64,000 nucleotides of DNA from Streptomyces sp. NBC_00510 (GTDB taxonomy: Bacteria; Actinomycetota; Actinomycetes; Streptomycetales; Streptomycetaceae): contig CP107851.1 in the NCBI GenBank assembly GCA_036013505.1, positions 3,915,501 through 3,979,500 on the forward strand, read 5' to 3'. Made by a program: the position numbers and the translations under genes. Every line of letters starts with the position of its first letter. Position 1 is the first letter of the stretch. Shown here piece by piece: positions 25,551-34,737 of the stretch. Under the pieces are notes generated by a model that had not been told where the DNA came from, did not search any database, and saw only the letters and a program-made list of their open reading frames with translations.

Positions 25551-26939
25551 TCACAGAGTCGTGAACTCGCTCCAGAGGTACGCGGACGTCTCCACGCCCT
25601 TGAGCAGAAGGTCGAGTTCCACCTTCTCGTTCACCGAGTGCCAACCGTCGGACGGCACGGAAATTCCCAGGAACAGGACGGGGACATCGAGCACGTCCTG
25701 CAGGTCGGCCGCCGGGCCCGAGCCGCCCTCGCGGGTGAACAGGACCTCCTTGCCGAAGGCCCGGCCCATGGCCCGGGTCACCGCGCCCAGCGCGGGGTGG
25801 TCCAGCGGGGTCAGGCAGGGGCGGGTGGCCCCCCAGAAGGTGATCTCGTGCCGGATCCCGGCCGGGACGCGCGCGGCGACCCAGTCGGCGACCAGCCGCT
25901 GCACCCGGTCGGTGTCCTGCCCGGCCACCAGCCGGAACGACAGTTTCAGCTGGGCCGAGGACGGCACGATCGTCTTGCCGCCGGGGCCCTGGTAGCCGCC
26001 GCCGATGCCGTTCACCTCGGCGGTCGGCCGGGCCCAGACCCGCTCCAGGGTGGAGTACCCTGCCTCGCCGCTCGTCGCGTGCGACTTCGCGGTGCGCAGC
26101 CAGCGCTCCTCGTCGAAGGGCAGCCGGGCGAACAGCTCGCGCTCGCGGTCGGTGAGCTCGACGACGCCGTCGTAGAAGCCGGGGATCGTCACGCGGCCGT
26201 CCGCGTCGTGCAGCGCCGCGGCCAGCCGGGCGGCCTCGGTCGCCGGGTTGGGGACCGCGCCGCCGAAGGAACCGGAGTGGATGTCCTGGTCGGGGCCGTA
26301 CAGGTCGATCTGGCAGTCGGCCAGGCCGCGCATGCCGGTGCACACGGTGGGGGTGTCCTCGTCCCACATGCCGGTGTCCGAGACGATCACGGTGTCGCAG
26401 GCCAGCCGCCCGGCGTGGGCGCGGACGAGGTCGGTGAAGTGCGGGGAGCCGGACTCCTCCTCGCCCTCGATCAGCAGCTTCAGGTTCACCGCGGGGGCGG
26501 TGCGGCCGGTGGCGGCCAGGTGGGCGCGGACGCCGAGTGTGTGGAAGAACACCTGCCCCTTGTCGTCGGCGGCGCCCCGTCCGTACATCCGGCCGTCGCG
26601 GATCCGCGGCTCGAAGGGCTCGCCGTCCCAGCCGTCCTCGAGGGCGGCGGGCTGCACGTCGTGGTGGCCGTAGACCAGCACCGTCGGCGCGTCCGCCGCG
26701 TCGGAGGGCCACTCGGCGAAGACCGCGGGAGCACCCGGGGTCTCCCACACCTCGGCCACCGGGAAGCCGGTCTCCTTCAGCTTCGCCGCCAGCCACTCGG
26801 CGCTGCGCCGTACGTCGGCGGCGCGCTCCGGATCGGCCGAGACCGAGGGGATGCGCAACCACTCGGCGAGGTCGCCGAGGAAGGCGTCACGATGTGCTTC
26901 GACGTAACTGCGGACGGCGCTGTCCGGGGTGGTGCTCAT
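25551..26939 (-). CDS. M20-family metallopeptidase (dipeptidase)
   Basis: 462 residues from ATG 26939 (MSTTPDSAVRSYVEAHRDAFLGDLAEWLRIPSVSADP). M20 hallmarks: VLVYGHHDVQPA (metal His and catalytic Asp), YGRGAADDKGQ (bridging Asp), LLIEGEEESGSP (catalytic Glu pair), and a dimerisation domain starting IDLYGPDQDIHSGSFGG. It ends with the metal His in SVPSDGWHSVNEKV. It is a cytoplasmic two-zinc or manganese carboxypeptidase/dipeptidase; the substrate is unknown. It lies 11 nt after adnB on the same strand and may be in its transcript. Confidence 0.95.
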   Translation of the reverse strand: MSTTPDSAVRSYVEAHRDAFLGDLAEWLRIPSVSADPERAADVRRSAEWLAAKLKETGFPVAEVWETPGAPAVFAEWPSDAADAPTVLVYGHHDVQPAALEDGWDGEPFEPRIRDGRMYGRGAADDKGQVFFHTLGVRAHLAATGRTAPAVNLKLLIEGEEESGSPHFTDLVRAHAGRLACDTVIVSDTGMWDEDTPTVCTGMRGLADCQIDLYGPDQDIHSGSFGGAVPNPATEAARLAAALHDADGRVTIPGFYDGVVELTDRERELFARLPFDEERWLRTAKSHATSGEAGYSTLERVWARPTAEVNGIGGGYQGPGGKTIVPSSAQLKLSFRLVAGQDTDRVQRLVADWVAARVPAGIRHEITFWGATRPCLTPLDHPALGAVTRAMGRAFGKEVLFTREGGSGPAADLQDVLDVPVLFLGISVPSDGWHSVNEKVELDLLLKGVETSAYLWSEFTTL

Positions 26940-26949
26940 GTCCTTGAGC

Positions 26950-29900
26950 CTATCGGGCGACGCCGGGACCCTCGGCGTCGGCACCGGGCGCGCCCCCCGG
27001 CCCGGGCTCCGGGCCGCCCAGCAGGAGGCGTTCCAACGCGGCCCGGTCGGGCAGCGCCTCGGGCCGGATCAGCTCCCCCGTCCTCACGTGCAGGAAAGCG
27101 GCCGTGACCTGCGACAACGGCACTCCCCGCCGCTCGGCCCAGGCGAGCCGGTAGACGGCGAGCTGCAGCGGGTCGGCGGTGCCGGCCCGCCCGGTCTTCC
27201 AGTCGACGATCTCGTAGCCCTCACCCTCCCGGTACACCGCGTCGATCCGGCCGCGGATCACCCTCCCGGCGAGGTCGATCTGGAACGGCGCCTCGACGCG
27301 GTAAGGGGTGCGCTCGGCGTACGGGGTCCGCAGGAAGGCCTCCTTGAGTTCGGCGAGGTCGCGCTCGTCGGCGATCTCGTCGTCGCCCTCGATGCCGGGC
27401 AGCTCCTCGGGGGCGATCAGCGGCAGTTCCTCGAACCGGGACTCGACCCAGGCGTGGAAGCGGGTGCCGCGCCGGGCCGCGGGCCTCGGCGGGCGGGGCA
27501 TGGGGCGGGCCAGCTCGCGGGCGAAGCCGTCGGGGTCGGCGGCCAGCCGCAGCAGCGCGGAGGCGGTGAGCGTGGTGGGCAGGGGGACGTCGCGGACGGC
27601 CGCGCGCGAGCGGAGCAGCTCCTCGGTGAGCGCGTCGAGGTCCCGGTCCCAGGACGCGACGGCACGGGCCTCCTCGGGGAGCAGCGCCTCACCCCGGTCG
27701 AACCCGGACACGGCCACGGGTACGGGTATGGAGGCGGGCCCGGGTACGGGCGGGCCGGGCTGCCCGGGGATGGCGGGCGGCCGGTCGTCGGACCAGTCCT
27801 CCCAGTCGCCGGCGTCCTCCTCGCCGTACTGGGCGTCGTACTGGTCGTCGTACGCGTCGTACGGCGGCGGCTCCTCCTCGTCCTCGGGGGGCGGCGGCCA
27901 GTCGGGATCGGGAGGGGCGGCCACCGGGTACGCGGCCGGCGCCCGCAGGTGGGCCAGCACCTTGCGCGCGGCCTCGCGGCGGCGGGCCAGGGCGGCCGGG
28001 TCCAGGGGCAGCGGCCACGGCGTCTCGGCCGTACGGGCCAGGGCCGGGTTGACGGCGTCGGGCGCGGGCTCCTCCGCCCAGTGCTCGACCTCGCCGTGGC
28101 CGGCCTCGCAGTGCGCGCGCAGGGCGTCGAGGAAGGCGGACGGGCCGAAGGCCCGCTTCTGGCTGGGCCCCCACCAGTGGCCGGAGCCGAGCAGCAGGGA
28201 ACGCGGCCGGGTGAAGGTGACGTAGCCGAGCCGGAGCTCCTCGACGCGGTTGTGTTCGGCCATGGCCGCCTTGAAGGTGGCCAGGCCCGCCCGGGACCAC
28301 TCCTCGACGTCGGGGAGGGTGGCGGCGTCACCGCGCAGCGCGTGCGGCAGCGCCTTGGCGTTGAAGTGCCACAGCTCGCGGCCCCGCTCGCTCGGGAAGC
28401 CCTTGCGCACCAGCCCGGGGACGGCGACGACGTCCCACTCCAGCCCCTTGGACTTGTGCGCGGTGAGCACCTTCACCGTGTTCTCGCCGCCGGGCAGCGA
28501 GCTGTCCAGGCCCTTCTCGTACTGGGCGGCGGTGCGCAGGAAGCCCAGGAAGGCCAACAGCGTGGCCTCGCCGTCCAGGGAGGCGAAGCCGGCCGCCACG
28601 TCCAGGAAGGCGTGCAGGGTCTCCCGGCGGCGGGCGGCCAGCGCGTGCGGGGACGCGGAGAGTTCGACCTCCAGGCCGGTGACGGCGAGCACCCGGTGCA
28701 GTACGTCCATGAGCGGGTCGGCGAGGGACCGGCGCAGCTCGCGTATCTCGGTGGCCAGGCGCGCGAAGCGCACCCGCGCCTCGGCCGAGAAGGGCAGGTG
28801 GTCGCCGGGCTCGCCATCGACGAAGGTCTCCAAGGCGTCGGCGAGCGAGATCACCTCGGCCGGGTCGACGCCCTCCACGGCGGCCGCCAGCCGGTCCGCG
28901 GTGTCGCCGCGGCCCGGTACGAGCAGCCGTGCCCGCCGTCCCAGCAGCGCCAGGTCGCGCGGCCCGATCCGCCAGCGCGGCCCGGTGAGCAGCCGGACGA
29001 GGGCGGCGTTGGCCGTCGGGTCCTGCAGCACCTCGCAGACGGCGACGAGGTCGGCGACCTCCGGCAGGTGCAGCAGCCCGGACAGGCCGACCACCTCCAC
29101 CGGCACGTCCCGGGCGACGAGCGCCGCGTGGATGTCGGCGAAGTGACCGGCGGCCCGGCACAGCACCGCGATCTCGCCGGGCGCGGTGCCCGTGCGGACC
29201 AGGTGCGCGATGGAGTCGGCGATCCAGGCGATCTCCTCCTCCTGGGTGGGCAGCAGCGCGCAGCGCACGACGCCGTCCCGTTCGGCGCCGGGCGCGGGCC
29301 GCAGGGCCTCGACACCCTCGTGACGCTCGCGCAGCTCGGCGGCGAGGTCGTTGGCGAGGTCGAGCAGCCGGCCGCCGCTGCGCCGGTTCTCCGACAGGGA
29401 CTGGCGCCGGGCGGGCGTCCCGTCGGCGTGCGCGAAGTGGAGCGGGAAGTCGTCGAGGTTGGCCACCGAGGCGCCGCGCCAGCCGTAGATGGCCTGGCAG
29501 GGGTCGCCGACCGCGGTCACCGGATGGCCCGTGCCGTCGCCGAACAGGGCGGAGAGCAGCAGGCCCTGGGCGACGGAGGTGTCCTGGTACTCGTCGAGCA
29601 GCACCACGGCGTACTGCTCGCGCAGGATGCGGCCGACCCCGGGACGGGTGCGGGCCAGGCTCGCCGACAGGGCGATCTGGTCGCCGAAGTCGAGCAGGTC
29701 GCGCTGCTTCTTCTCGGCGCGGTACGCGGCGGCGAGCCCGGTCAGGTCGATGCGGGCGCGCGCCGTCTCGGGGAGCCTGCGCAGATCCGCGTTGGTGAGC
29801 CGGACGCCGTCGAGGGCGGCGAGCCACTCCCGGTCGTGGGCGAGCAGCCGCTCGGGCGGCACCAGGTGCTCCGCGAGCTCGCCCTCCAGCGCCAGCAGAT

Positions 29901-30435
29901 CGCTGACCAGGGTCGGGATGCCCTTGGTGAGCGCCGGGAAGGGACCGGGCGCGGTCCGCAGGACGCGCGCCGCCAGCTGGTAGCGCGTCGCGTCGGCGAG
30001 CAGCCGCGCGGTCGGCTCCAGCCCGATGCGCAGCCCGTGCTCCTTCAGGAGCTGTCCGGCGAAGGCGTGGTACGTGGAGATCTGCGGCTCGCCCGGCGCG
30101 TGGTCGGGGTCCGCCGGGTCCGGATCGGTGACCCCGGCCCGGACGAGGGCCTTGCGCACGCGCTCCGAGAGCTCGCCGGCGGCCTTGTTGGTGAACGTCA
30201 GCCCCAGCACCTGCTCGGGGGCGACCTGCCCGGTGCCGACCAGCCACACCACGCGGGCCGCCATGACCGTCGTCTTCCCGGAACCGGCACCGGCCACGAT
30301 CACCTGCGGGGCGAGCGGCGCGGTGATGCACGCCAGCTGCTCCGGGGTGAACGGGATGCCCAGCAGCTCCTTGAGCTGCTGGGGACCGGTGATGAGGGAG
30401 GACACGAAGGGGAGGTTATCGGGCACCACCGACAC
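26950..30435 (-). CDS. adnB: AdnB-like ATP-dependent helicase-nuclease
   Basis: 1161 residues from GTG 30435. An N-terminal UvrD/PcrA-type motor has Walker A VAGAGSGKTTVMAAR, Q-motif FTPEQLACI, VLLDEYQDTS, VGDPCQAIYGWRGA and VLTAHKSKGLEWDVV. After a Pro/Asp/Tyr-rich linker (around 840-890) the C-terminal RecB-type nuclease has GTRFHAWVESRFE (His), GRIDAVY (Asp) and YEIVDWKTG (DxK), all intact. In mycobacteria AdnA and AdnB form a heterodimeric end-resection motor-nuclease. Here the partner at 31216 is separated by a toxin-antitoxin pair on the opposite strand. Confidence 0.93.
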   Translation of the reverse strand: MSVVPDNLPFVSSLITGPQQLKELLGIPFTPEQLACITAPLAPQVIVAGAGSGKTTVMAARVVWLVGTGQVAPEQVLGLTFTNKAAGELSERVRKALVRAGVTDPDPADPDHAPGEPQISTYHAFAGQLLKEHGLRIGLEPTARLLADATRYQLAARVLRTAPGPFPALTKGIPTLVSDLLALEGELAEHLVPPERLLAHDREWLAALDGVRLTNADLRRLPETARARIDLTGLAAAYRAEKKQRDLLDFGDQIALSASLARTRPGVGRILREQYAVVLLDEYQDTSVAQGLLLSALFGDGTGHPVTAVGDPCQAIYGWRGASVANLDDFPLHFAHADGTPARRQSLSENRRSGGRLLDLANDLAAELRERHEGVEALRPAPGAERDGVVRCALLPTQEEEIAWIADSIAHLVRTGTAPGEIAVLCRAAGHFADIHAALVARDVPVEVVGLSGLLHLPEVADLVAVCEVLQDPTANAALVRLLTGPRWRIGPRDLALLGRRARLLVPGRGDTADRLAAAVEGVDPAEVISLADALETFVDGEPGDHLPFSAEARVRFARLATEIRELRRSLADPLMDVLHRVLAVTGLEVELSASPHALAARRRETLHAFLDVAAGFASLDGEATLLAFLGFLRTAAQYEKGLDSSLPGGENTVKVLTAHKSKGLEWDVVAVPGLVRKGFPSERGRELWHFNAKALPHALRGDAATLPDVEEWSRAGLATFKAAMAEHNRVEELRLGYVTFTRPRSLLLGSGHWWGPSQKRAFGPSAFLDALRAHCEAGHGEVEHWAEEPAPDAVNPALARTAETPWPLPLDPAALARRREAARKVLAHLRAPAAYPVAAPPDPDWPPPPEDEEEPPPYDAYDDQYDAQYGEEDAGDWEDWSDDRPPAIPGQPGPPVPGPASIPVPVAVSGFDRGEALLPEEARAVASWDRDLDALTEELLRSRAAVRDVPLPTTLTASALLRLAADPDGFARELARPMPRPPRPAARRGTRFHAWVESRFEELPLIAPEELPGIEGDDEIADERDLAELKEAFLRTPYAERTPYRVEAPFQIDLAGRVIRGRIDAVYREGEGYEIVDWKTGRAGTADPLQLAVYRLAWAERRGVPLSQVTAAFLHVRTGELIRPEALPDRAALERLLLGGPEPGPGGAPGADAEGPGVAR

Positions 30436-30493
30436 CGGCCGCCGCCGCCCGTCCGCCGGCTGTCACCCGCTCGGGCGCATTCCGCACTACCGC

Positions 30494-30514
30494 CGTAGAA
30501 CATCGCGTTCTACG
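30494..30514 (+). promoter_or_regulatory. Operator palindrome of the toxin-antitoxin operon
   Basis: CGTAGAAC (30494-30501), 5-nt loop, GTTCTACG (30507-30514): perfect 8-nt arms. The right arm overlaps a -10-like TACGCT (30511-30516), placing transcription start at about the antitoxin ATG (30523). The antitoxin would thus be leaderless and self-repressed, the usual TA autoregulation. Confidence 0.7.
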
Positions 30515-30522
30515 CTGAAACC

Positions 30523-30801
30523 ATGGAGCGCATCCCGGTACGCGAGCTGAACCAGAACACCAGTGCCGTGCTCGCGCGCGTGCAGCACGGCGAAACCTTG
30601 GAGGTGACCGTGAGCGGAACCCCAGTGGCCCGCCTCGTACCCATCTCGGGCAGCCAGTCCGTGCTGGACCGCATGGTCGCCGAGGGACGCGCCACCCCAC
30701 CGGCGGCCTCAGGTCCGGTCCCGGTGCCGCCCGTGCTCGGCGATCCGGGGATCGACACGGCGGCCGTGCTCGTCTCGCTGCGCGACGAGGAGCGCTGGTG
30801 A
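30523..30801 (+). CDS. Phd/YefM-type antitoxin
   Basis: 92 residues: MERIPVRELNQNTSAVLARVQHGETLEVTVSGTPVARLVPI is the Phd/YefM DNA-binding and dimerisation fold. The Pro-rich C-terminal part (about 60-92) would wrap the toxin. No Shine-Dalgarno precedes ATG 30523, consistent with a leaderless mRNA starting at the operator. The stop overlaps the toxin start by 4 nt (GTGA). It is expected to neutralise the PIN toxin and autorepress. Confidence 0.93.
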   Translation: MERIPVRELNQNTSAVLARVQHGETLEVTVSGTPVARLVPISGSQSVLDRMVAEGRATPPAASGPVPVPPVLGDPGIDTAAVLVSLRDEERW

Positions 30802-31205
30802 TCTACCTCGACTCGGCGGCGATCGTGAAGATGGTCCGCCGGGAACAGGGCACCCGGGAGTTGGTCGCCTGGCTGAACGACCGCCCCGACGAGCCTTTGG
30901 TGTCGTCGTCGCTCGTCGAGGTGGAGGTGCCACGGGCTCTGCGCCGATCGGCCCCGCAGGCGCTCGCCGGCGTCCCCGGTGTGATCACCCGGCTCTACCG
31001 GGTCGAGATCGACGCGACTGTCCGTGCCACGGCCTCCGCCTACGGCGATCCGCTCCTCCGCTCGCTCGACTCGATCCACCTCGCGACGGCGCAGCTCCTC
31101 GCCGACCAGGTGGGCGCGGATCCGCTCGTCTTCGTCACGTACGACCAGCGCCTGCTGAAGGCGGCCCAGGACATCGGGCTGCGGGCCGAGGCACCGGGCG
31201 GCTGA
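30798..31205 (+). CDS. PIN-domain toxin (VapC family)
   Basis: 135 residues from GTG 30798. The acidic PIN residues are Asp5 (MIYLDSAAIVKM), Glu41 or Glu43 (SLVEVEVPRAL), Asp91 (SLDSIHLATAQ) and Asp116 (VTYDQRLLKAA), all present, so the ribonuclease should be active. VapC toxins cut specific RNAs, often tRNAs, and stop translation. It is encoded with its antitoxin on the strand opposite adnA and adnB. Confidence 0.93.
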   Translation: MIYLDSAAIVKMVRREQGTRELVAWLNDRPDEPLVSSSLVEVEVPRALRRSAPQALAGVPGVITRLYRVEIDATVRATASAYGDPLLRSLDSIHLATAQLLADQVGADPLVFVTYDQRLLKAAQDIGLRAEAPGG

Positions 31206-31215
31206 GACCCCCGCC

Positions 31216-34200
31216 TCACTCCACCACGTGCCGTCCCTCGGGGCGGCCGCTGCAGGAGGCCCGGAAGGCGCAGTTCTCGCAGTGCTGGCCGGTGGAGGGG
31301 GTGAAGCGCTCGTCGAGGACGCGGGCGGCCGCGCCGGCGAGCAGGGTGTCGGCCCAGTCGCCGCTGAGCGCCTCCTGGTGCTGGACGGTGGGCTGGGTGT
31401 CGCCGCCGTCGCGGCGGGCGGCGCCGAGGCGGAGCTGGACGAGCTCGGCGCCGCCGGGGGCGGGCCGGGTGCCGTGGAAGAGCTCGTCGACGGCGCCCTC
31501 GCGGACGGCGAGCTGGTAGACGGCGAGCTGCGGGTGGCCCTCGACCTCGGCGGCGGTGGGCTTGGCCTTGCCGGTCTTGAAGTCGACGACGTAGGCGTTG
31601 CCGTCGGCGTCGGTCTCGACGCGGTCCATGCTGCCGCGGATGCGGACGGCCACGTCCCCCGTCTCCAAGGTGACGTCGAAGCCGTGCTCGGAGGCGACGG
31701 CCTGGCGGCCGCGTTCCATGACGTGCCAGCGCAGGAAGCGCTCCAGGGCGGCCCGGGCGTTCTCCTTCTCCTGCTGGGACTTCCAGGGGGCGTCGAAGGC
31801 CAGGGCGTTCCACACCGAGTCCAGCCGCTCCATGAGCACGTCCAGGTCGGCCGGGGTGCTGCCCGAGGCGACCTCGTCGGCGAGGACGTGCAGGACGTTG
31901 CCGAAGCCCTGGGCCGCCGTGGAGGGCGGCTCGGCCTTCACCTCGCGGCCGAGGAACCACTGCAGGGCACAGGTGTTGGCCAGCTGGTCCAGCGCGCTGC
32001 CGGAGAGGGTGACCGGCTGGTCGCGGTCCCGCAGCGGGACCTCGGAGCGGGTCTGCTCGTACAGGCCCCACCAGCGTTCGGGGTGGGCGGCGGGCACCAG
32101 CGGCTGGCCCGCGTCCTCCAGGGCCGCCAGGCGCGCCAGGCGCCGGGCGGCGGCCTCGCGCAGGGCGGGGGAGGCGGCCGGGTCGACGGTCGTGGCGCGC
32201 AGCTCGGCGACGAGGGCCGCGACCGACAGCGGGCGGCGGGCCCGGTGGGTGACGTCGACGGGCTCGACGCCGAGTTCGGTGAGGAAGCGGGAGGGCTGGT
32301 CGCCGTCGTCGGCGGCGGCCTTCACGGCGGTCACGACGAGCCGCTCACGGGCGCGGGTGGCCGCGACGTAGAACAGCCGGCGCTCCTCGGCGAGCAGGGC
32401 ACCCGGGGTGAGCGGCTCCGCGAGGCCGTCGCGGCCGATGCGGTCGGCCTCCAGCAGCGAGCCGCGGCGGCGCAGGTCGGGCCAGAGCCCCTCCTGGACG
32501 CCGGCGACGACGACGAGCCGCCACTCCAGGCCCTTGGAGCGGTGCGCGGTCATCAGCCGTACGGCGTCGGGCCGCACGGCGCGCCGGGTCAGCACGTCGG
32601 CGGCGATGTCCTGGGCGGACAGCTCCTCCAGGAAGTTCAGCGCGCCACGGCCGCCGGTGCGCTCCTCGGCGCGGGCGGCGGTGTCGAAGAGCACGCACAC
32701 CGCGTCCAGGTCCCGGTCGGCGTTGCGTCCGGCCGCGCCGCCGCGCGCCGCGGCGCGCTCCAGCCGGCCGGGCCAGGGGGTGCCGTCCCACAGCTCCCAC
32801 AGCGCCTCCTCGGCGGTGCCGCCGCCGGCCAGCAGCTCGCGCCCCTTGCGCAGCAGCCCGCCGAGCCGCTGGGCGCCCCGCGCGTACGACGGGTCGTGCG
32901 CCACGAGCCGCTCGGGCTCCGTGAGCGCCTCGGCGATCAACTCGTCCGAGGGCCGCGGTACGGCCACCCCGGCGGCCCGCTCCTCCTCGCGCAGGGCGCG
33001 GCCCAGGCGGCGCAGGTCGGCGGCGTCCATGCCGCCGAGCGGGGAGACCAGCAGGGTGAGCGCGTCCTCGACGCTCAGGCCCGGCTCCGGGGCGTCGGGC
33101 AGGACGGCGTGCGCGCAGACCCGCAGGGCGAGCAGGAGGGGGGCGACGGCGGGCTCGTCGCGCAGCGGGAGGTCGTCCCCGTCGATCTCGACCGGCACCC
33201 CGGCGGAGGTCAGGGCCCGCCGCAGCACGGGCAGCGAGCGGGAACCCGCGCGCACCAGGACGGCCATGTCGGACCAGGGGACGCCGTCCTCGAGGTGGGC
33301 GCGACGCAGCACGTCGGCGATGCCGTCGAGTTCGGCACCGGGCGTGGGGTAGGTGCGGACGGCGGCCGAGCCGCCGTCGCGGACCGGCGCGAGCTCGCGG
33401 TGGGCGCGGACGGCGGCGGCCGGAAGCCGGGTCAGCGGCATCCGCCGCGTCAGGAGCCGGGTGGCGGCCAGCAGGGCGGCGCCGGAGCGGCGGGAGGTGG
33501 TGAGGACGCGGACGCCGGCGGGGCGGCCGTCGGCGTGCCGGAAGTCCTCGGGGAAGCCGAGGATGCCGTTCACGTCGGCGCCGCGGAAGGCGTAGATGGA
33601 CTGGTCGGGGTCGCCGAAGGCCACCAGGTGGCGGCCGCCGCCCGCGAGCGCCCGCAGCAGCCGCACCTGCGCCGGGTCGGTGTCCTGGTACTCGTCGACG
33701 AAGACGGCCTCGTACGCCCCGGCGAGGTGGCGGGCCACCTCGGGACGCCCGGCCAGGAGCACCGCGCGGTGCACCAGTTCGGCGTAGTCGATGACGCCCT
33801 GGAGGTCGAGGACGTCGAGGTACTCGGCGAGGAAGCCGGCCGCCGCCGACCAGTCGGGGCGGCCGGTGCGGCCGGCGGAGGCGGCCAGGGCGCGCGGGCC
33901 GAGGCCGAGCTCGCGGGTGCGGGCCAGCACGGCCCGCACCTCGTCGGCGAAGCCGCGGGTCGTCAGCGCCGCGCGCAGCTCGTCCGGCCAGCGCACGCGG
34001 GTCCGCCCCCGCCGCTCCAGTTCGGCCTCGCCGGCCAGGAGCTCGCGCACCGCCAGGTCCTGTTCGGGGCCGGACAGCAGCCGCAGCGGGTCGGCGAACA
34101 GCTCGGGGTCCTGGTGGGCGCGGACCAGGGCGTAGCAGAACGAGTGGAAGGTGGTCGCCTGCGGTGCGGCCGCGCCACCCATCCGGGCGGCCATGCGGTC

Positions 34201-34503
34201 CCGCAGTTCGCCCGCGGCCTTGCGGCTGAAGGTGAGGACGAGGATCCGTTCCGGGTCGGTGCCGCGCCGCACGCGTTCGGCGACGGCCTCGACCAGGGTG
34301 GTGGTCTTCCCGGTGCCCGGACCGGCGAGTACCAGGAGCGGACCGCCCGCGTGCTCAACCACCGCGCGCTGTGCGGCGTCCAGTTCAGGGGGCGTCACCG
34401 GTTCCGGAGCGGTCCGTAGCAGTCGGTAGCCGCCGGAAGGCCCGACCGTCCCCCCGGAGCGCCGTGCGGCGGCGTCCGTCTGGCGGGTGGAGGAGGAGGT
34501 CAC
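31216..34503 (-). CDS. adnA: AdnA-like ATP-dependent helicase-nuclease with Fe-S cysteines
   Basis: 1095 residues from GTG 34503. A UvrD-type motor (Walker A LVLAGPGTGKTTTL, VFVDEYQDTDPAQV, FGDPDQSIYAFRGAD, LMTAHRSKGLEW, EERRLFYVAATRARERL) is followed by a RecB-type nuclease with FGNVLHVLADEV (His), RGSMDRVE (Asp) and YVVDFKTGK (DxK). A Cys at NTCALQWFL and the C-terminal CENCAFRASC supply four Cys for an Fe-S cluster like that of AddB-type nucleases. Its stop codon lies 10 nt after the toxin's 3' end on the other strand. Confidence 0.93.
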   Translation of the reverse strand: MTSSSTRQTDAAARRSGGTVGPSGGYRLLRTAPEPVTPPELDAAQRAVVEHAGGPLLVLAGPGTGKTTTLVEAVAERVRRGTDPERILVLTFSRKAAGELRDRMAARMGGAAAPQATTFHSFCYALVRAHQDPELFADPLRLLSGPEQDLAVRELLAGEAELERRGRTRVRWPDELRAALTTRGFADEVRAVLARTRELGLGPRALAASAGRTGRPDWSAAAGFLAEYLDVLDLQGVIDYAELVHRAVLLAGRPEVARHLAGAYEAVFVDEYQDTDPAQVRLLRALAGGGRHLVAFGDPDQSIYAFRGADVNGILGFPEDFRHADGRPAGVRVLTTSRRSGAALLAATRLLTRRMPLTRLPAAAVRAHRELAPVRDGGSAAVRTYPTPGAELDGIADVLRRAHLEDGVPWSDMAVLVRAGSRSLPVLRRALTSAGVPVEIDGDDLPLRDEPAVAPLLLALRVCAHAVLPDAPEPGLSVEDALTLLVSPLGGMDAADLRRLGRALREEERAAGVAVPRPSDELIAEALTEPERLVAHDPSYARGAQRLGGLLRKGRELLAGGGTAEEALWELWDGTPWPGRLERAAARGGAAGRNADRDLDAVCVLFDTAARAEERTGGRGALNFLEELSAQDIAADVLTRRAVRPDAVRLMTAHRSKGLEWRLVVVAGVQEGLWPDLRRRGSLLEADRIGRDGLAEPLTPGALLAEERRLFYVAATRARERLVVTAVKAAADDGDQPSRFLTELGVEPVDVTHRARRPLSVAALVAELRATTVDPAASPALREAAARRLARLAALEDAGQPLVPAAHPERWWGLYEQTRSEVPLRDRDQPVTLSGSALDQLANTCALQWFLGREVKAEPPSTAAQGFGNVLHVLADEVASGSTPADLDVLMERLDSVWNALAFDAPWKSQQEKENARAALERFLRWHVMERGRQAVASEHGFDVTLETGDVAVRIRGSMDRVETDADGNAYVVDFKTGKAKPTAAEVEGHPQLAVYQLAVREGAVDELFHGTRPAPGGAELVQLRLGAARRDGGDTQPTVQHQEALSGDWADTLLAGAAARVLDERFTPSTGQHCENCAFRASCSGRPEGRHVVE

Positions 34504-34737
34504 GTGGTTCGCCGGTTCCGTGTGCGTGCGGGTGCGTGTGCGGCGGCCTGTGCCGCCGGTGGCCGGGGGAGGCCGGGTGCCGACGGTACGCCACCGGTCG
34601 AGCGGACCGCCGCGCGTCCCGTCCTTCCCGTACGGATGCGGGAGCGGCCGGGCGCGGGGCGCCGTACTCCGTCCGGACGGCCGATGGCATCAACCGGTCC
34701 CCGATGGCGGAAGCTGGATGGTGTGAGCGTCCGGTCG

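Noticed and set aside
26929..30498. 1189-aa ORF on the plus strand antisense to adnB
   Set aside because: High-GC shadow of adnB: low-complexity Gly/Arg/Val sequence with no domain, while the minus-strand frame carries all helicase and nuclease motifs.
31228..34419. 1063-aa plus-strand ORF over adnA
   Set aside because: Shadow ORF of Gly/Ala/Gln-rich sequence; the real gene is on the minus strand.
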